Source of the DNA: Chrysosporum bergii ANA360D
GTDB lineage: Bacteria; Cyanobacteriota; Cyanobacteriia; Cyanobacteriales; Nostocaceae
Reading direction: 5' to 3'
DNA: 64,000 nt
NCBI RefSeq assembly: GCF_029891735.1
Contig: NZ_JANQDH010000076.1
Span: 1 to 64,000, forward strand
Numbering within the stretch: position 1 is the stretch's first letter; each line of letters begins with the position of its first letter. Of this stretch, positions 27,196 to 36,147 are shown piece by piece. The translations under genes and the position numbers were made by a program. The notes beneath the pieces were generated by a model. It saw only the letters and a program-made list of their open reading frames with translations. It searched no databases and had not been told where the DNA came from.

Positions 27196-28557
27196 TCAGA
27201 GACTCGATGAATGCATTGCTAACTTGTGAGGTAACTTAATAGTAAAAATACTACCTTTACCTAATTTACTCTGTAGATTTATACTACCGTAGTGTGCTTG
27301 CACAATTGCCTGAACGATCGCTAGTCCTAATCCAGAACCGCCAGTGCTACGAGCGCGATCGCTATTCACTCGATAAAAGCGATCAAAAATCCGCGACAAT
27401 TCTGACTGAGGAATACCAATACCTGTATCTTCAATTTGCATTACGGCATAGTGTTCACTACGCTCTAAACTAACTGTTACTTCACCACCAGATGGTGTGT
27501 ATTGAATAGCATTGATAATTAAATTAGAAATCAAACGATAAAGCTGGTCTTGATTAGCGATAATATTGACAGGAGTGGACACCAGAATCTGAGATTTTAG
27601 GGTGATATTTGTTGAAATTGCTAATGCTGCAAACTCCTCTATTAAGTCACTAATAATATCATTTAAACAACAAATATCATAACTGATTGGCACAGGTTGA
27701 CGGTCTAAGCGAGACAGTAATAATAAATCAGCCACAAGATTAGTTAGGCGTTGATTTTGACGTTGGATAGTTTGTAAAACTTCTCGCGCTTCTAATTCAT
27801 CCAATTGTGATATCAAAAGTGCTGATTCTACAGTTGCTTGAGTTGCTGCTAAAGGTGTGCGTAACTCATGGGCTGCATCGGCTGTAAATTGCTGAATTTG
27901 TCTGTATGATTTATAAATTGGTTGCATTGCTAAACCTGCTAACCACCAACTAGTAAAACCAACTACACTAATCACAATTGGCGAACCAAAGGCTAAAATG
28001 AATTTAACCGCATCTAAATAGTTACGGAAATCTTCAATACTCCGCCCGACTTGAAGATAACCCCAATCTTGATTATCTTGGGTATGCAATGTCCTAGAAA
28101 TTTGGTGATAAATCTTCCCTTGACTATCTTTAAGAGTTTGCCATAATTCAGGATTAAATTTTGAGGATATTCCTTCTGGATAAGCTCCGGCTATGGCAAA
28201 TAAACTTCCAGAAGTATCATAAAAACGCACATAATAATGCTCTTTGTGAATAACGCTGAGGGTGTGACGATGGTAAGTTATTGGTTCAGAAAGACAACTC
28301 TTTCTTACTATGCAAATTTTGGGTAAAAGTCCATAGATGACTGGTTCTAATTGACCGGGTTGTTGTAACTTTAATTCAATACTATCATGTAGCGATCCGG
28401 CTACTGATTCTATTTCCTGGTCTAATGTCATCCAATGAGCGTGAGAAACAGCTTTATAAATACCAATTCCACATAAACTTAAAATCAGAGCCATAACTAG
28501 GGCATACCACACCGCCAAACGTAAACGGGTGCGCTGAAATAATCTATTTTGCTTCAT
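27196..28557 (-). CDS. rppB: Sensor histidine kinase, RppB-like
   Basis: A 453-residue membrane sensor: a helix at about 12-32, an extracytoplasmic sensor region (about 33-170) with two Cys (ICIVRKSC), a second helix (about 180-205), HisKA with DAAHELRTPLAAT, and HATPase_c with NLIINAIQY, DTGIGIP and GSGLGLAI. The N-terminus (KQNRLFQRTR) and overall layout resemble RppB/NrsS-type kinases of cyanobacteria, reported to respond to redox state or nickel. The gene overlaps rppA by 14 bp, so the pair is translated from one message. Confidence 0.8.
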   Translation of the reverse strand: MKQNRLFQRTRLRLAVWYALVMALILSLCGIGIYKAVSHAHWMTLDQEIESVAGSLHDSIELKLQQPGQLEPVIYGLLPKICIVRKSCLSEPITYHRHTLSVIHKEHYYVRFYDTSGSLFAIAGAYPEGISSKFNPELWQTLKDSQGKIYHQISRTLHTQDNQDWGYLQVGRSIEDFRNYLDAVKFILAFGSPIVISVVGFTSWWLAGLAMQPIYKSYRQIQQFTADAAHELRTPLAATQATVESALLISQLDELEAREVLQTIQRQNQRLTNLVADLLLLSRLDRQPVPISYDICCLNDIISDLIEEFAALAISTNITLKSQILVSTPVNIIANQDQLYRLISNLIINAIQYTPSGGEVTVSLERSEHYAVMQIEDTGIGIPQSELSRIFDRFYRVNSDRARSTGGSGLGLAIVQAIVQAHYGSINLQSKLGKGSIFTIKLPHKLAMHSSSL

Positions 28558-29248
28558 CAGTGAGATTTAACCTATACCCCATACCATGTAATGTTTCAAT
28601 CATATGTTCACAGCCACTATTAGCCAACTTACGACGTAGTAACCTCACTTGTGCTGCAACCACATTACTTATAGGTTCGGAATTTACTTCCCAAAGTTGA
28701 TAGCGGAGTTGTTCAGAAGTGACTATGTGATTTTGGTGTTTCATGAAATATTCTAGTAGTTGAAACTCCTTCTTAGTTAAGGTAATTTCCTGTTGATTTC
28801 CTGCCGGATTTCTACTGAATACTTTACTCTTACCATAATCTAAGGTGAGATTTCCTACAGTTAATTCCTGGGGCTGAAATTGAGGCGATCGCCTTTGTAA
28901 AGCCCGCAGTCTTGCTAATAATTCTGCCATCCCAAAAGGTTTGACTAAATAATCATCAGCACCCGCATCTAATCCAGTAACTTTATCTGCCATACTGTCT
29001 TTAGCTGTCAGCATTAACACAGGCAGGGGATTACGCCGATAACGCAATTTTTTGCATAATTCTAAACCGGAAATACCGGGTATCATCCAATCAAAAATAC
29101 ATAATGTGTACTGAGTCCAACTATTTTCTAAATATGCCCATGCCTCATCACCATTCATTACCCAATCAACCAAATATTTATGTTGGGCAAGAGTTCGCTT
29201 AATAGCAGTACCTAAATCTGGTTCATCTTCCACTAATAACACTCGCAT
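28544..29248 (-). CDS. rppA: OmpR-family response regulator, RppA-like
   Basis: A 234-residue regulator. The receiver (about 1-118) has LLVEDEPDLG, phospho-Asp in IFDWMIPG (about 51), the Thr in MLTAKD and Lys in LVKPFGM. The winged-helix DNA-binding domain (about 130-228) has LTLDYGKSKV, LTKKEFQLLEYFM and VVAAQVRLLRRKL. It is paired with the overlapping sensor gene. It lies 105 bp downstream of the MOP-type transporter gene on the same strand, so it could be part of that transcription unit or have its own promoter in the gap. Confidence 0.82.
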   Translation of the reverse strand: MRVLLVEDEPDLGTAIKRTLAQHKYLVDWVMNGDEAWAYLENSWTQYTLCIFDWMIPGISGLELCKKLRYRRNPLPVLMLTAKDSMADKVTGLDAGADDYLVKPFGMAELLARLRALQRRSPQFQPQELTVGNLTLDYGKSKVFSRNPAGNQQEITLTKKEFQLLEYFMKHQNHIVTSEQLRYQLWEVNSEPISNVVAAQVRLLRRKLANSGCEHMIETLHGMGYRLNLTDEAK

Positions 29249-29353
29249 AAAATTAATCTCTTCTGATCTACTAATAACTTTTATTAAATTTTTTATAGTT
29301 CAGTTAAGGCTACAATTAATTTGTGAAGTTCTTAATAAGGACTAAAGTACTGA

Positions 29354-30697
29354 CTACAAACGTGGGTATGAACAGCGTTTTAATGCGAAACCTAGCACGA
29401 TGATTTCACTAATCACACCCGCAATCATTCCACAAGCTGCGGAAGTCGCTCCGCCATGTTTGGTAAAAATCAGACTGGCACATACGAATAATGTAAAACT
29501 TGCAGCAACTACTGTTGCTATATTGATGAACCAGTTATTACCTTTGTGAATAAGTAAGCCTTGACAAGTATTTTGCAAAGCTACGAGTAGAGGAAAGCAT
29601 GAGAGTATTTGTATAACTGGACGAGATGCTTCTACAAGCAAGGAATTATTTCCCAAAAACTGACGCAGTAAAAATAATCCTTGATTTGTAAACCCCAGAA
29701 AAAACGGTATCAAAGTAAAACTTAACCCGACAATCATCACAAAAATAATAAGTGTTCGCTTCTTGGTTTCTTCATAAGCAGAAATTACCACTTGTTGAAT
29801 CATGCGTGTACCATTGGCAATTGAAAGCATTAACCCCCAAGCCGCAGGCCATACAGCCAGGGCAATACTACCATCCAACGAACGAGCAATCAGACTTAAA
29901 AGTATAGCTCTTGCACCCCAAACTAAAAGCATGGTTGAGGCTAAAGGAAGATAGTAAAAGGTTACTCCGGCAAAGGTTTGAGGTAATTTCTGAGTTAGTG
30001 AATGTACTTGTTGGTCAAGAATAGAAATTGCCCTAAGACGCAAACACAACCATGTCACTAGTACCGCCTCAATGAGTATTGCCCCCATCATGGTGATACC
30101 TGCTAAAAATGCGCCATCTAACCTCAAGCTTACTCCCACAGTCAACGCCATAAATACCCAAATCAATCGTGCTACACTTGCCCAACCTACAGCTATACTT
30201 TTTTTAGCGCGGATGAGTAAACCTTGAAAAAATCGCCGCCAAGCAATGACGAAGGGCCAGAGAAACATTAATAAAAAAGTAGTTCTCCCTCGTGCAGCAA
30301 TTGATGAGCTTACGCCAAAGACATTGAGTAGTAGCCAGTCATATAAAGGTTCCCAAGTGAGTAAAAGAAAGACAGCGCTGAGAGTGAGTCCAGCTGTGAG
30401 TGTAAACTGCCAAAGTGCGCGGCGAGATTTGGCTTGCGCTCCCAGTGCTGTGGAAGCATGAAGAATCATGATGATGGGGCTTTCCAGAAATACCGCTACC
30501 CCTTTGACGACCCCGACTCCGGCTAATGTTCCTTCGGGAAAGGTTAAGCGACTGAGTGCTGATGTTTGAAGTGGATCTCCCAGAGTCATTGCTACATCAG
30601 ACAGGGAAAGTGGAATAAACTGTGTGAGTAGCGTGAGAAGCGATCGCCCGGAATTTATTTTACGGCCTTCCTGTTGTTGCTGGGGTGAGGTGTTCAT
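29354..30697 (-). CDS. MOP-superfamily (MATE/ANKH-like) membrane transporter
   Basis: A 447-residue protein with about 12 predicted membrane helices and no soluble domain. The N-terminal pattern (FIPLSLSDVAMTLGDPLQ, then GVVKGVAVFLESP) recalls the MOP superfamily of MATE/flippase-type transporters, and within it the ANKH (progressive ankylosis) family, whose human member exports ATP, citrate and related anions. The assignment is by overall pattern, so substrate is unknown. The gene starts 9 bp after the stop codon of the SbnA-like enzyme, implying one operon and a probable export role for its product. Confidence 0.65.
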   Translation of the reverse strand: MNTSPQQQQEGRKINSGRSLLTLLTQFIPLSLSDVAMTLGDPLQTSALSRLTFPEGTLAGVGVVKGVAVFLESPIIMILHASTALGAQAKSRRALWQFTLTAGLTLSAVFLLLTWEPLYDWLLLNVFGVSSSIAARGRTTFLLMFLWPFVIAWRRFFQGLLIRAKKSIAVGWASVARLIWVFMALTVGVSLRLDGAFLAGITMMGAILIEAVLVTWLCLRLRAISILDQQVHSLTQKLPQTFAGVTFYYLPLASTMLLVWGARAILLSLIARSLDGSIALAVWPAAWGLMLSIANGTRMIQQVVISAYEETKKRTLIIFVMIVGLSFTLIPFFLGFTNQGLFLLRQFLGNNSLLVEASRPVIQILSCFPLLVALQNTCQGLLIHKGNNWFINIATVVAASFTLFVCASLIFTKHGGATSAACGMIAGVISEIIVLGFALKRCSYPRL

Positions 30698-30706
30698 GAT
30701 ATTCTT

Positions 30707-31816
30707 TTAGCACTGCTCAAAATACACTGGAGTTAGGGAACTAATAGCATTATCAAGATGTTCCCCTTGCTTGAGGGTAAATCCATGACGCTCAAGCCAG
30801 TCGGAATCATACACTGTCTCAAGGTATCTATCCCCTCTATCGGGATTAATCATTAAAATCCGCGCACCTGCCCCCAGTTCACGTGCCAGATGTAACCCAC
30901 CTGCTACAATCGCTCCTGTGGATGCACCTAGAAGCAAACCCTCACGACGCGCCAGAATGTGACAAACTGAGTAAGCTAAATCTTCGGGAACAACATAAGC
31001 CCTATCAAGCAGTGACAAATCCAAATTTGGAGGAAAGAAAGATAAGCCGATACCCGTCATTGTGTATGGTTTGGCTGGTTTTCCCATAATTACTGAACCC
31101 AGCACATCAACACCAACAATGGGTATTTTGGGGAATTGCGAACGCAAATAACGAGCTATCCCCATTATCTGTCCGGCAGTGCTCACACCAACCACCACAG
31201 CATCAAGATCAGAACCAAAATGGGCTGCAATCTCGCGAGCCGTATAATGTGAATGTGCTTCCGTATTCAAAGGATTAAGGTGTTGACAAGGATACCACGC
31301 ATGAGGTATAATTGCTGCCAATTCCTGGGCTTTTTTCATTCGTGCCTTTTGCATAGAACCTGACTCATCAGCCTCATGTAGTGGTACATCCACCAGTTCA
31401 GCACCATAAGCTTTCAGCATTCGTCTAAACGGTGGCGGAGTTTTAGCATCAACAACAATCATTACTCGATAACCTCGAACAGCTCCCACCATCGCCAGCC
31501 CAACGCCAAAATTTCCTGAGCTTGACTCTATAATCGTACCACCAGGTACAAGTAACCCTTCCTCCTCCGCCCGTGTCACCAGGTAAACTGCATTTTTCTC
31601 TTTAATAGAACCACCGGGATTACAACTTTCCAGCTTTAATAAGCATTCCGAGACACGACATACAGGGGAAATATTTTTGAGTTTGACAATTGGTACATTT
31701 CCTATCGCCTCGGTAACATCAGCAGCAGTAGTTTTTTGCCATTGACTATGATTTGCACCGGGAAAAATATTCTCTAAGGGTGATTCTAAGGGTGAATATT
31801 TTGTCAGTTGTTTCAT
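30707..31816 (-). CDS. SbnA-like PLP-dependent enzyme (cysteine synthase superfamily)
   Basis: A 369-residue fold-type II PLP enzyme. The PLP lysine lies in NPGGSIKEKN (about 72), the substrate loop is ESSSGNFGVG, and GVSTAGQIMG is the phosphate-binding loop. Several segments (VDVLGSVIMG, TGIGLSFFP, GASTGAIVAG, NPDRGDRYLETVY) resemble SbnA, which joins O-phosphoserine and glutamate in 2,3-diaminopropionate synthesis, more than ordinary cysteine synthase (where SVKDR or SIKDR is usual). No SbnB partner is in the window. About 30 N-terminal residues are extra relative to SbnA. I chose ATG 31816 with AAGGTT upstream. The reaction is inferred, and a cysteine-synthase-like activity is the alternative. 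Confidence 0.75.
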   Translation of the reverse strand: MKQLTKYSPLESPLENIFPGANHSQWQKTTAADVTEAIGNVPIVKLKNISPVCRVSECLLKLESCNPGGSIKEKNAVYLVTRAEEEGLLVPGGTIIESSSGNFGVGLAMVGAVRGYRVMIVVDAKTPPPFRRMLKAYGAELVDVPLHEADESGSMQKARMKKAQELAAIIPHAWYPCQHLNPLNTEAHSHYTAREIAAHFGSDLDAVVVGVSTAGQIMGIARYLRSQFPKIPIVGVDVLGSVIMGKPAKPYTMTGIGLSFFPPNLDLSLLDRAYVVPEDLAYSVCHILARREGLLLGASTGAIVAGGLHLARELGAGARILMINPDRGDRYLETVYDSDWLERHGFTLKQGEHLDNAISSLTPVYFEQC

Positions 31817-32357
31817 ATTAACCTTGTGAAAACAAAAAAAACGAAGAGTCAATCTATGTTTTATGTTGAAGTCTAAAAATGAAATTAAGATGAATTTTTA
31901 AAATTTATTTTGCATATTTTTCAAAAATTATAGCTTTTCCCAGTCTAATGAATTACAATAGCAAAGATAAAGCTGTGGATATACTCAAAGGTAAAAATGA
32001 AAGCCTATTCCCTAGACTTTCGCTAAAAAAAAATATTTGATACATACTCGGAATGTGGAATATAGCATTCCTTAAACACGTAAAATACAAATGTAAATGA
32101 TCGTCTTGTAGTGCGAGCATCCTGTTTGCTAATGATGTACCTCACTTTGGCAAAATTCGCTACGTATAATCATGTATTTTCTTGATTGTGTTTTTGAATC
32201 ATCCATAAATATGATTTGTGGCATTTTTGTATTTAATTGTACTTTGCTAATGGTAGTGTAATGTAAAAATACGGATTAATGAGTTTACGTGTAACTTGAT
32301 GTGTTTTTTTATATATGATATAGTGATTTCAAGTTGGTAACATATCTTAAGAATTAC
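31817..32357. other. 540-bp divergent region with a mobile repeat
   Basis: Lies between the SbnA-like gene and the HEAT-repeat gene, which read away from each other. It contains repeat copy 2 (32062-32162). A TATGATATAG box at about 32315 may be part of the HEAT-gene promoter. No gene is seen. Confidence 0.5.
32062..32162 (-). repeat. Dispersed ~100-bp repeat, copy 2
   Basis: A full-length copy in reverse orientation, from ATAGCATTCCTTAAAC to GGCAAAATTCGCTA, with the internal hairpin region GCGAGCATCCTGTTTGC. The length is 101 bp, and the ends are short imperfect inverted repeats (ATAGC.../...CGCTA). Confidence 0.85.
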
Positions 32358-33026
32358 ATGAATTCTCTATCTTTACAAACAATCTCGGCTCAATTAGAAA
32401 GTCCCAATTTACGCGATCGCATGGTGGCTCTTGCCAGTTTGCGTGATATATCCCCAGAAGAGGCTGTTCCTTTAATTAAAAAGGTATTGAATGATGAATC
32501 GCTGCAACTGCGCTCAATGGCAATATTTGCCCTGGGAGTGAAGGCAACAACAGAATCTTATGACATTTTGGTGAGAATTTTGGAAAGTGACTCAGATTAC
32601 GGCATTCGTGCCGATGCTGCTGGAGCTTTGGGATATTTAGGCGATGCTAGAGCCTTTGAGGCGCTGTCACGGGCATTTTATGAAGATACTGATTGGTTAG
32701 TACGCTTTAGTGCTGCCGTATCACTGGGTAATATTAAAGACCCACGCGCCCGTGATGTTTTAATTCAGGCATTGGATAGCAGCGAAACAGTTTTGCAAGA
32801 AGCAGCCATTTCTGCACTAGGGGAAATACAAGATATTGATTCTGTAGATAGTATTCTCCGCTTTGCCCAGTCTGATGATTGGTTAGTGCGCCAACGCCTG
32901 GCAGAAGCTTTGGGAAATCTTCCCACCAATAAGAGTGTTTCGGCTCTAAAATACTTAGAAAAAGATCACCATGCCAATGTTGCCGAAGCGGCGAGGATTT
33001 CTCTCAAAAGGCTGGAAGAAAAATGA
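32358..33026 (+). CDS. HEAT-repeat (PBS-lyase-like) protein
   Basis: A 222-residue all-helical protein made of about six HEAT/PBS-lyase repeats (LRSMAIFALG, IRADAAGALGYLGD, VRFSAAVSLGNIKD, LQEAAISALGEIQD, VRQRLAEALGNL). Such proteins in cyanobacteria include CpcE/F-type lyase subunits and NblB, which helps remove bilins during phycobilisome breakdown. It lies 22 bp before a CpcS-type lyase gene and probably shares its transcript, which supports a phycobiliprotein role. I chose the ATG at 32358; a TTG at 32334 in frame is weaker. Its exact function is not determined. Confidence 0.8.
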   Translation: MNSLSLQTISAQLESPNLRDRMVALASLRDISPEEAVPLIKKVLNDESLQLRSMAIFALGVKATTESYDILVRILESDSDYGIRADAAGALGYLGDARAFEALSRAFYEDTDWLVRFSAAVSLGNIKDPRARDVLIQALDSSETVLQEAAISALGEIQDIDSVDSILRFAQSDDWLVRQRLAEALGNLPTNKSVSALKYLEKDHHANVAEAARISLKRLEEK

Positions 33027-33048
33027 AAACTAGGATGTTTAACACTTT

Positions 33049-33615
33049 ATGAATATTGAAGAATTTTTTGAGTTAAGTGCTGGTAAATGGTTTTCCCATC
33101 GTACCAGCCACCATTTGGCTTTTAAACAATCTGAAGATGGCAAGTCAAACCTGGTGATTGAGAGTCTAGCAGCAGACCATCCAGAGGTCATCAAACTTTG
33201 TCAACAATACAATATTCCTCCCAGTGCTGCTTCTTCCGGTGCTAGAGTCACCTGGAATGGGACAATGGAATGGGACGAAGAAAAACACACTGGCTCTACT
33301 GTGTTAGTTGCCGTACCGGATGCAATGAATCCCCAGGAAGGAAAGTTACTGCGGGAAATGGGTTATGCGGAGAAAACTCCTGTTGCTGGCAGTTACAAAA
33401 TGAGTAATGATGGCGCTTTGTCCCTATTTACAGAATACGAAACCATGTCTAGTGAAGAGCGCTTGTGGTTTGCTAGTCCCAACTTACGGATGCGGGTCAG
33501 TATCCTGAAGCGTTTTGGCGGCTTTAGTATGGCTTCCTTCACGTCGGAAATACGCCTGGGTGTCACTTCACCAGATGGGAAACCAACAGAGAATGCTAAT
33601 TCAAAATCTAGTTAG
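33049..33615 (+). CDS. cpcS: CpcS/CpeS-family phycobiliprotein lyase
   Basis: A 188-residue lipocalin-like bilin lyase that attaches phycocyanobilin to a conserved cysteine of phycocyanin-beta and allophycocyanins. Family features are the start [43 protein letters not shown] and the [15 protein letters not shown] segment. I recall the homologous HEAT-lyase gene pair in Anabaena. Subfamily (CpcS or CpeS) cannot be settled without alignment. No ribosome-binding site is strong, and coupling to the upstream gene is likely. Confidence 0.87.
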   Translation: MNIEEFFELSAGKWFSHRTSHHLAFKQSEDGKSNLVIESLAADHPEVIKLCQQYNIPPSAASSGARVTWNGTMEWDEEKHTGSTVLVAVPDAMNPQEGKLLREMGYAEKTPVAGSYKMSNDGALSLFTEYETMSSEERLWFASPNLRMRVSILKRFGGFSMASFTSEIRLGVTSPDGKPTENANSKSS

Positions 33616-33645
33616 GGTTGGCTGAAAAAGTTATTTGTAAGGGTA

Positions 33646-33683
33646 GGGAACAGGATTTTGAGGATTTCTCAAGTCTTATTCCC
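33646..33683. terminator. Hairpin between convergent genes
   Basis: GGGAA...TTGAG pairs with CTCAA...TTCCC across a 5-nt loop (imperfect 16-bp stem). It lies between cpcS and the convergent site-2 protease gene and may terminate one or both. There is no clear T-run. Confidence 0.4.
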
Positions 33684-33790
33684 TGCACCTTTTAACTTCT
33701 CAGATACAATAACCTTTGATTTCGCCGGACCTAACTAATAATTGTTGGTGGGGGGGTGAAAAACCCCACCCTGATAGGAAAGGATGTAGT

Positions 33791-35242
33791 TTATATTTGT
33801 AAGAGGTTGGCGATCGCCTGGGGTAGTGGCAAGATAATCATGATCAACAAAGTCATTGCCATCAATCCCAAAATGTCACGTCCATTATCTAGGTCTGTGA
33901 CATCATTCAAGGCTGGTTCATCAATCAAGGGGATAAATAATAAAACAATTGACCATAACAAAAACCCTGGCTGCACTAAAGAAAGTAGCAACAGTAAAAA
34001 GCGGGAAACTTGACCAATGATTATTGCGGTTTTTTGTCCAAACATGGCATGGACAATGTGACCCCCATCTAGTTGTCCCACAGGCATTAGATTCAAAGCT
34101 GTAACAATGATTCCCAGAAACCCAGCTATGGCTAGAGGGTGAAGATTAATAGCTGATGTTGCTGTTAAATTGCTGCCTAATGCTAACTTAGAAAGCAATG
34201 CCAATAAAATTGAAGATTTGGGATTTAAAGCCGCGGGGTTTAAAGGTCCGGTTGTGTCAGTAACGGGAACCACCTCCGAATGAACTAAACCCCAGATGAG
34301 TATAGGTAAAGTAATCACAAAACCTGCCAGTGGTCCAGCAATGCTGACATCAAATAAAGCCTTGCGGTGAGGAACTGGACTACGCATTTGAATAAATGCG
34401 CCAAAAGTCCCTAAAAAGAGGGGTAGAGGAATAAAGTAAGGCAGAGTAGCCCGGATTTTGTAGTGTCGGGCTGTCAGATAGTGACCTAGTTCGTGGATGC
34501 CTAAAATAGTCATTAGCCCCAAAGCATAGGGCAATCCTTGATACCAAACACTAGGATCAGATGCCAATAGTTTAGCATCAGCACCGGCAATGTTCGCTCC
34601 CACCAAAGTAGTAGTTACTAAAGTAGCCAATACTAACAATAAAGCTAATCCTGGACGCGTGATCTGTTCTGGATTGGTATTTTTAGCAGCTTGGGTATTG
34701 GGGACAAGTACAAAGAAAGGTTTACCGTTGAAACCTTCTTGAAAAATCAGCAAAAAGCGATCGCCAAATTCTGCTTCAATATTTGCCTTAATCTGCTGAT
34801 AAGCTTGAGTGGGTGTTGTTCTGATCTGACCGCGACAGATTACAGCCTGGGGTCTGTACTCAATGTTGTGGATATAGTACACAGACCAGGGAAAACAATT
34901 TCTTAGTTGGGTTTCTTCCATTGGTTCTATGGGACGCACTGGTGATGGTTCTGCGGTAGTATGGGTAGCCTGGGGCTGGGTTTGTGTATCTCCTGGTGTT
35001 CTCCGACCCAATTGAAACAACAGCCAGTATAACAGAAGGCAGATAATTGATGGCCAAATGATCAAAGACGATGGCGGGGGTTGTTTTGTTCCGTACATCA
35101 ACGTCCATCCGGTCAATATCAAAGCTGGAGTCATTAATACCAGCCACAGCAACCAAATCGGTGTTTGGGTGATATTAGCGACGCTGCGCTGCACTATAAG
35201 ATAAGTAGCTAGTCCCAGTAGGAGGAGAAACCAAAATGTCAT
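33791..35242 (-). CDS. Site-2 protease family (M50) membrane metalloprotease
   Basis: A 483-residue polytopic protein. Two helices open the N-terminus (about 1-55), a soluble linker (about 75-170) follows, then a membrane core with the zinc motif GIHELGHYLTARH and a later LNLMPVGQLDGGH carrying the third metal ligand. It belongs to the large S2P/EGY-like group of cyanobacteria and plastids; EGY proteins affect thylakoid development and regulated intramembrane proteolysis. I chose the start at 35242 (MTFWFLLLL), because an ATG at 35311 only adds a polar leader. The substrate is unknown. Confidence 0.88.
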   Translation of the reverse strand: MTFWFLLLLGLATYLIVQRSVANITQTPIWLLWLVLMTPALILTGWTLMYGTKQPPPSSLIIWPSIICLLLYWLLFQLGRRTPGDTQTQPQATHTTAEPSPVRPIEPMEETQLRNCFPWSVYYIHNIEYRPQAVICRGQIRTTPTQAYQQIKANIEAEFGDRFLLIFQEGFNGKPFFVLVPNTQAAKNTNPEQITRPGLALLLVLATLVTTTLVGANIAGADAKLLASDPSVWYQGLPYALGLMTILGIHELGHYLTARHYKIRATLPYFIPLPLFLGTFGAFIQMRSPVPHRKALFDVSIAGPLAGFVITLPILIWGLVHSEVVPVTDTTGPLNPAALNPKSSILLALLSKLALGSNLTATSAINLHPLAIAGFLGIIVTALNLMPVGQLDGGHIVHAMFGQKTAIIIGQVSRFLLLLLSLVQPGFLLWSIVLLFIPLIDEPALNDVTDLDNGRDILGLMAMTLLIMIILPLPQAIANLLQI

Positions 35243-35452
35243 TTGCTTTTTAGTAATTTTGCCAAAATATCTAACTACAGTGTCGGTACCACAAACCACA
35301 CTGCTAGACAAACTCCAAACCCCGACTTCATAATAGTTAACAGAACTGATGACCTCTTAAGTTTAAATTCTTAAGCAGTTACACTCTGTAACCCAGTTCT
35401 TACCACCCTTCTACTTCGACTACGCTCAGTACAAGAGTTTCGGTTTTTGTTC

Positions 35453-36106
35453 ATGTGTCCCCTACCTCAACAGCCAAGTAAAACAGCTAAACAACCACGT
35501 CCGGTGTTAGATACCGTCTTTGCCTTTCCACCAAATCGGGACACATTAGGGGGAACCTCTTATCTTATTGTAGGAAAAGAAGGCAACATTCTCATAGATT
35601 GTCCTGCCGACGACCCAACAAATCAAGATTTTTTGCGATCGCACGGAGGGGTACGTTGGTTATTTATCACTCATCGAGGTGCCATTGGTAAAACAGCCAA
35701 CATTCAGGAAACCTTTAGCTGTGAAGTTCTAATTCAAGAACAAGAAGCTTATTTATTACCGGGATTAACCCTCACCACTTTTACCCAAGAATTGACCATC
35801 AATTCCACATCTGGGGTAATTTGGACACCCGGACATTCTCCTGGTTCATCCTGCCTGTACTACAGTGATTTAGGGGGGGTCTTATTTTCCGGCCGCCATT
35901 TACTCCCCAACCAAAGCGGCGAACCAGTACTTTTTCGGACAGCTAAAACCTTTCACTGGGGTAGACAAATTAAAAGTCTTCAGTTATTACTACAACGTTT
36001 CCAACCAGAAACACTCCAGTATATTTGTCCCGGTGCTAACACAGGCTTTCTCCGGGGTAAAGGTGTAATAGACAATGCCTATCAGCGTTTGGCGAGTGCT
36101 GAGTGA
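35453..36106 (+). CDS. MBL-fold protein with degenerate metal motif
   Basis: A 217-residue metallo-beta-lactamase-fold protein (GGTSYLIVGKEGNILIDCPAD, WTPGHSPGSSCLYY, VLFSGRHLLP). The usual HxHxDH metal motif is replaced by ITHRGAIGK, keeping only the first His, and the usual Asp of the later GD motif appears as SGRHLL. The Asp-Cys in LIDCPAD is also unusual. It may bind one metal, another metal, or none; homologues in related cyanobacteria seem to share this pattern, from memory. Hydrolase activity is therefore uncertain. It is convergent with ctpA. Confidence 0.8.
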   Translation: MCPLPQQPSKTAKQPRPVLDTVFAFPPNRDTLGGTSYLIVGKEGNILIDCPADDPTNQDFLRSHGGVRWLFITHRGAIGKTANIQETFSCEVLIQEQEAYLLPGLTLTTFTQELTINSTSGVIWTPGHSPGSSCLYYSDLGGVLFSGRHLLPNQSGEPVLFRTAKTFHWGRQIKSLQLLLQRFQPETLQYICPGANTGFLRGKGVIDNAYQRLASAE

Positions 36107-36115
36107 AAAGTTAAC

Positions 36116-36140
36116 TGGGTAGAAATTTATCCTCTACCCA
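36116..36140. terminator. Hairpin between convergent MBL-fold and ctpA genes
   Basis: A perfect 7-bp stem (TGGGTAG/CTACCCA) with an 11-nt loop lies in the 41-bp gap between two converging genes, followed by TTTACC. It is placed as a bidirectional terminator would be. Confidence 0.5.
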
Positions 36141-36147
36141 TTTACCA

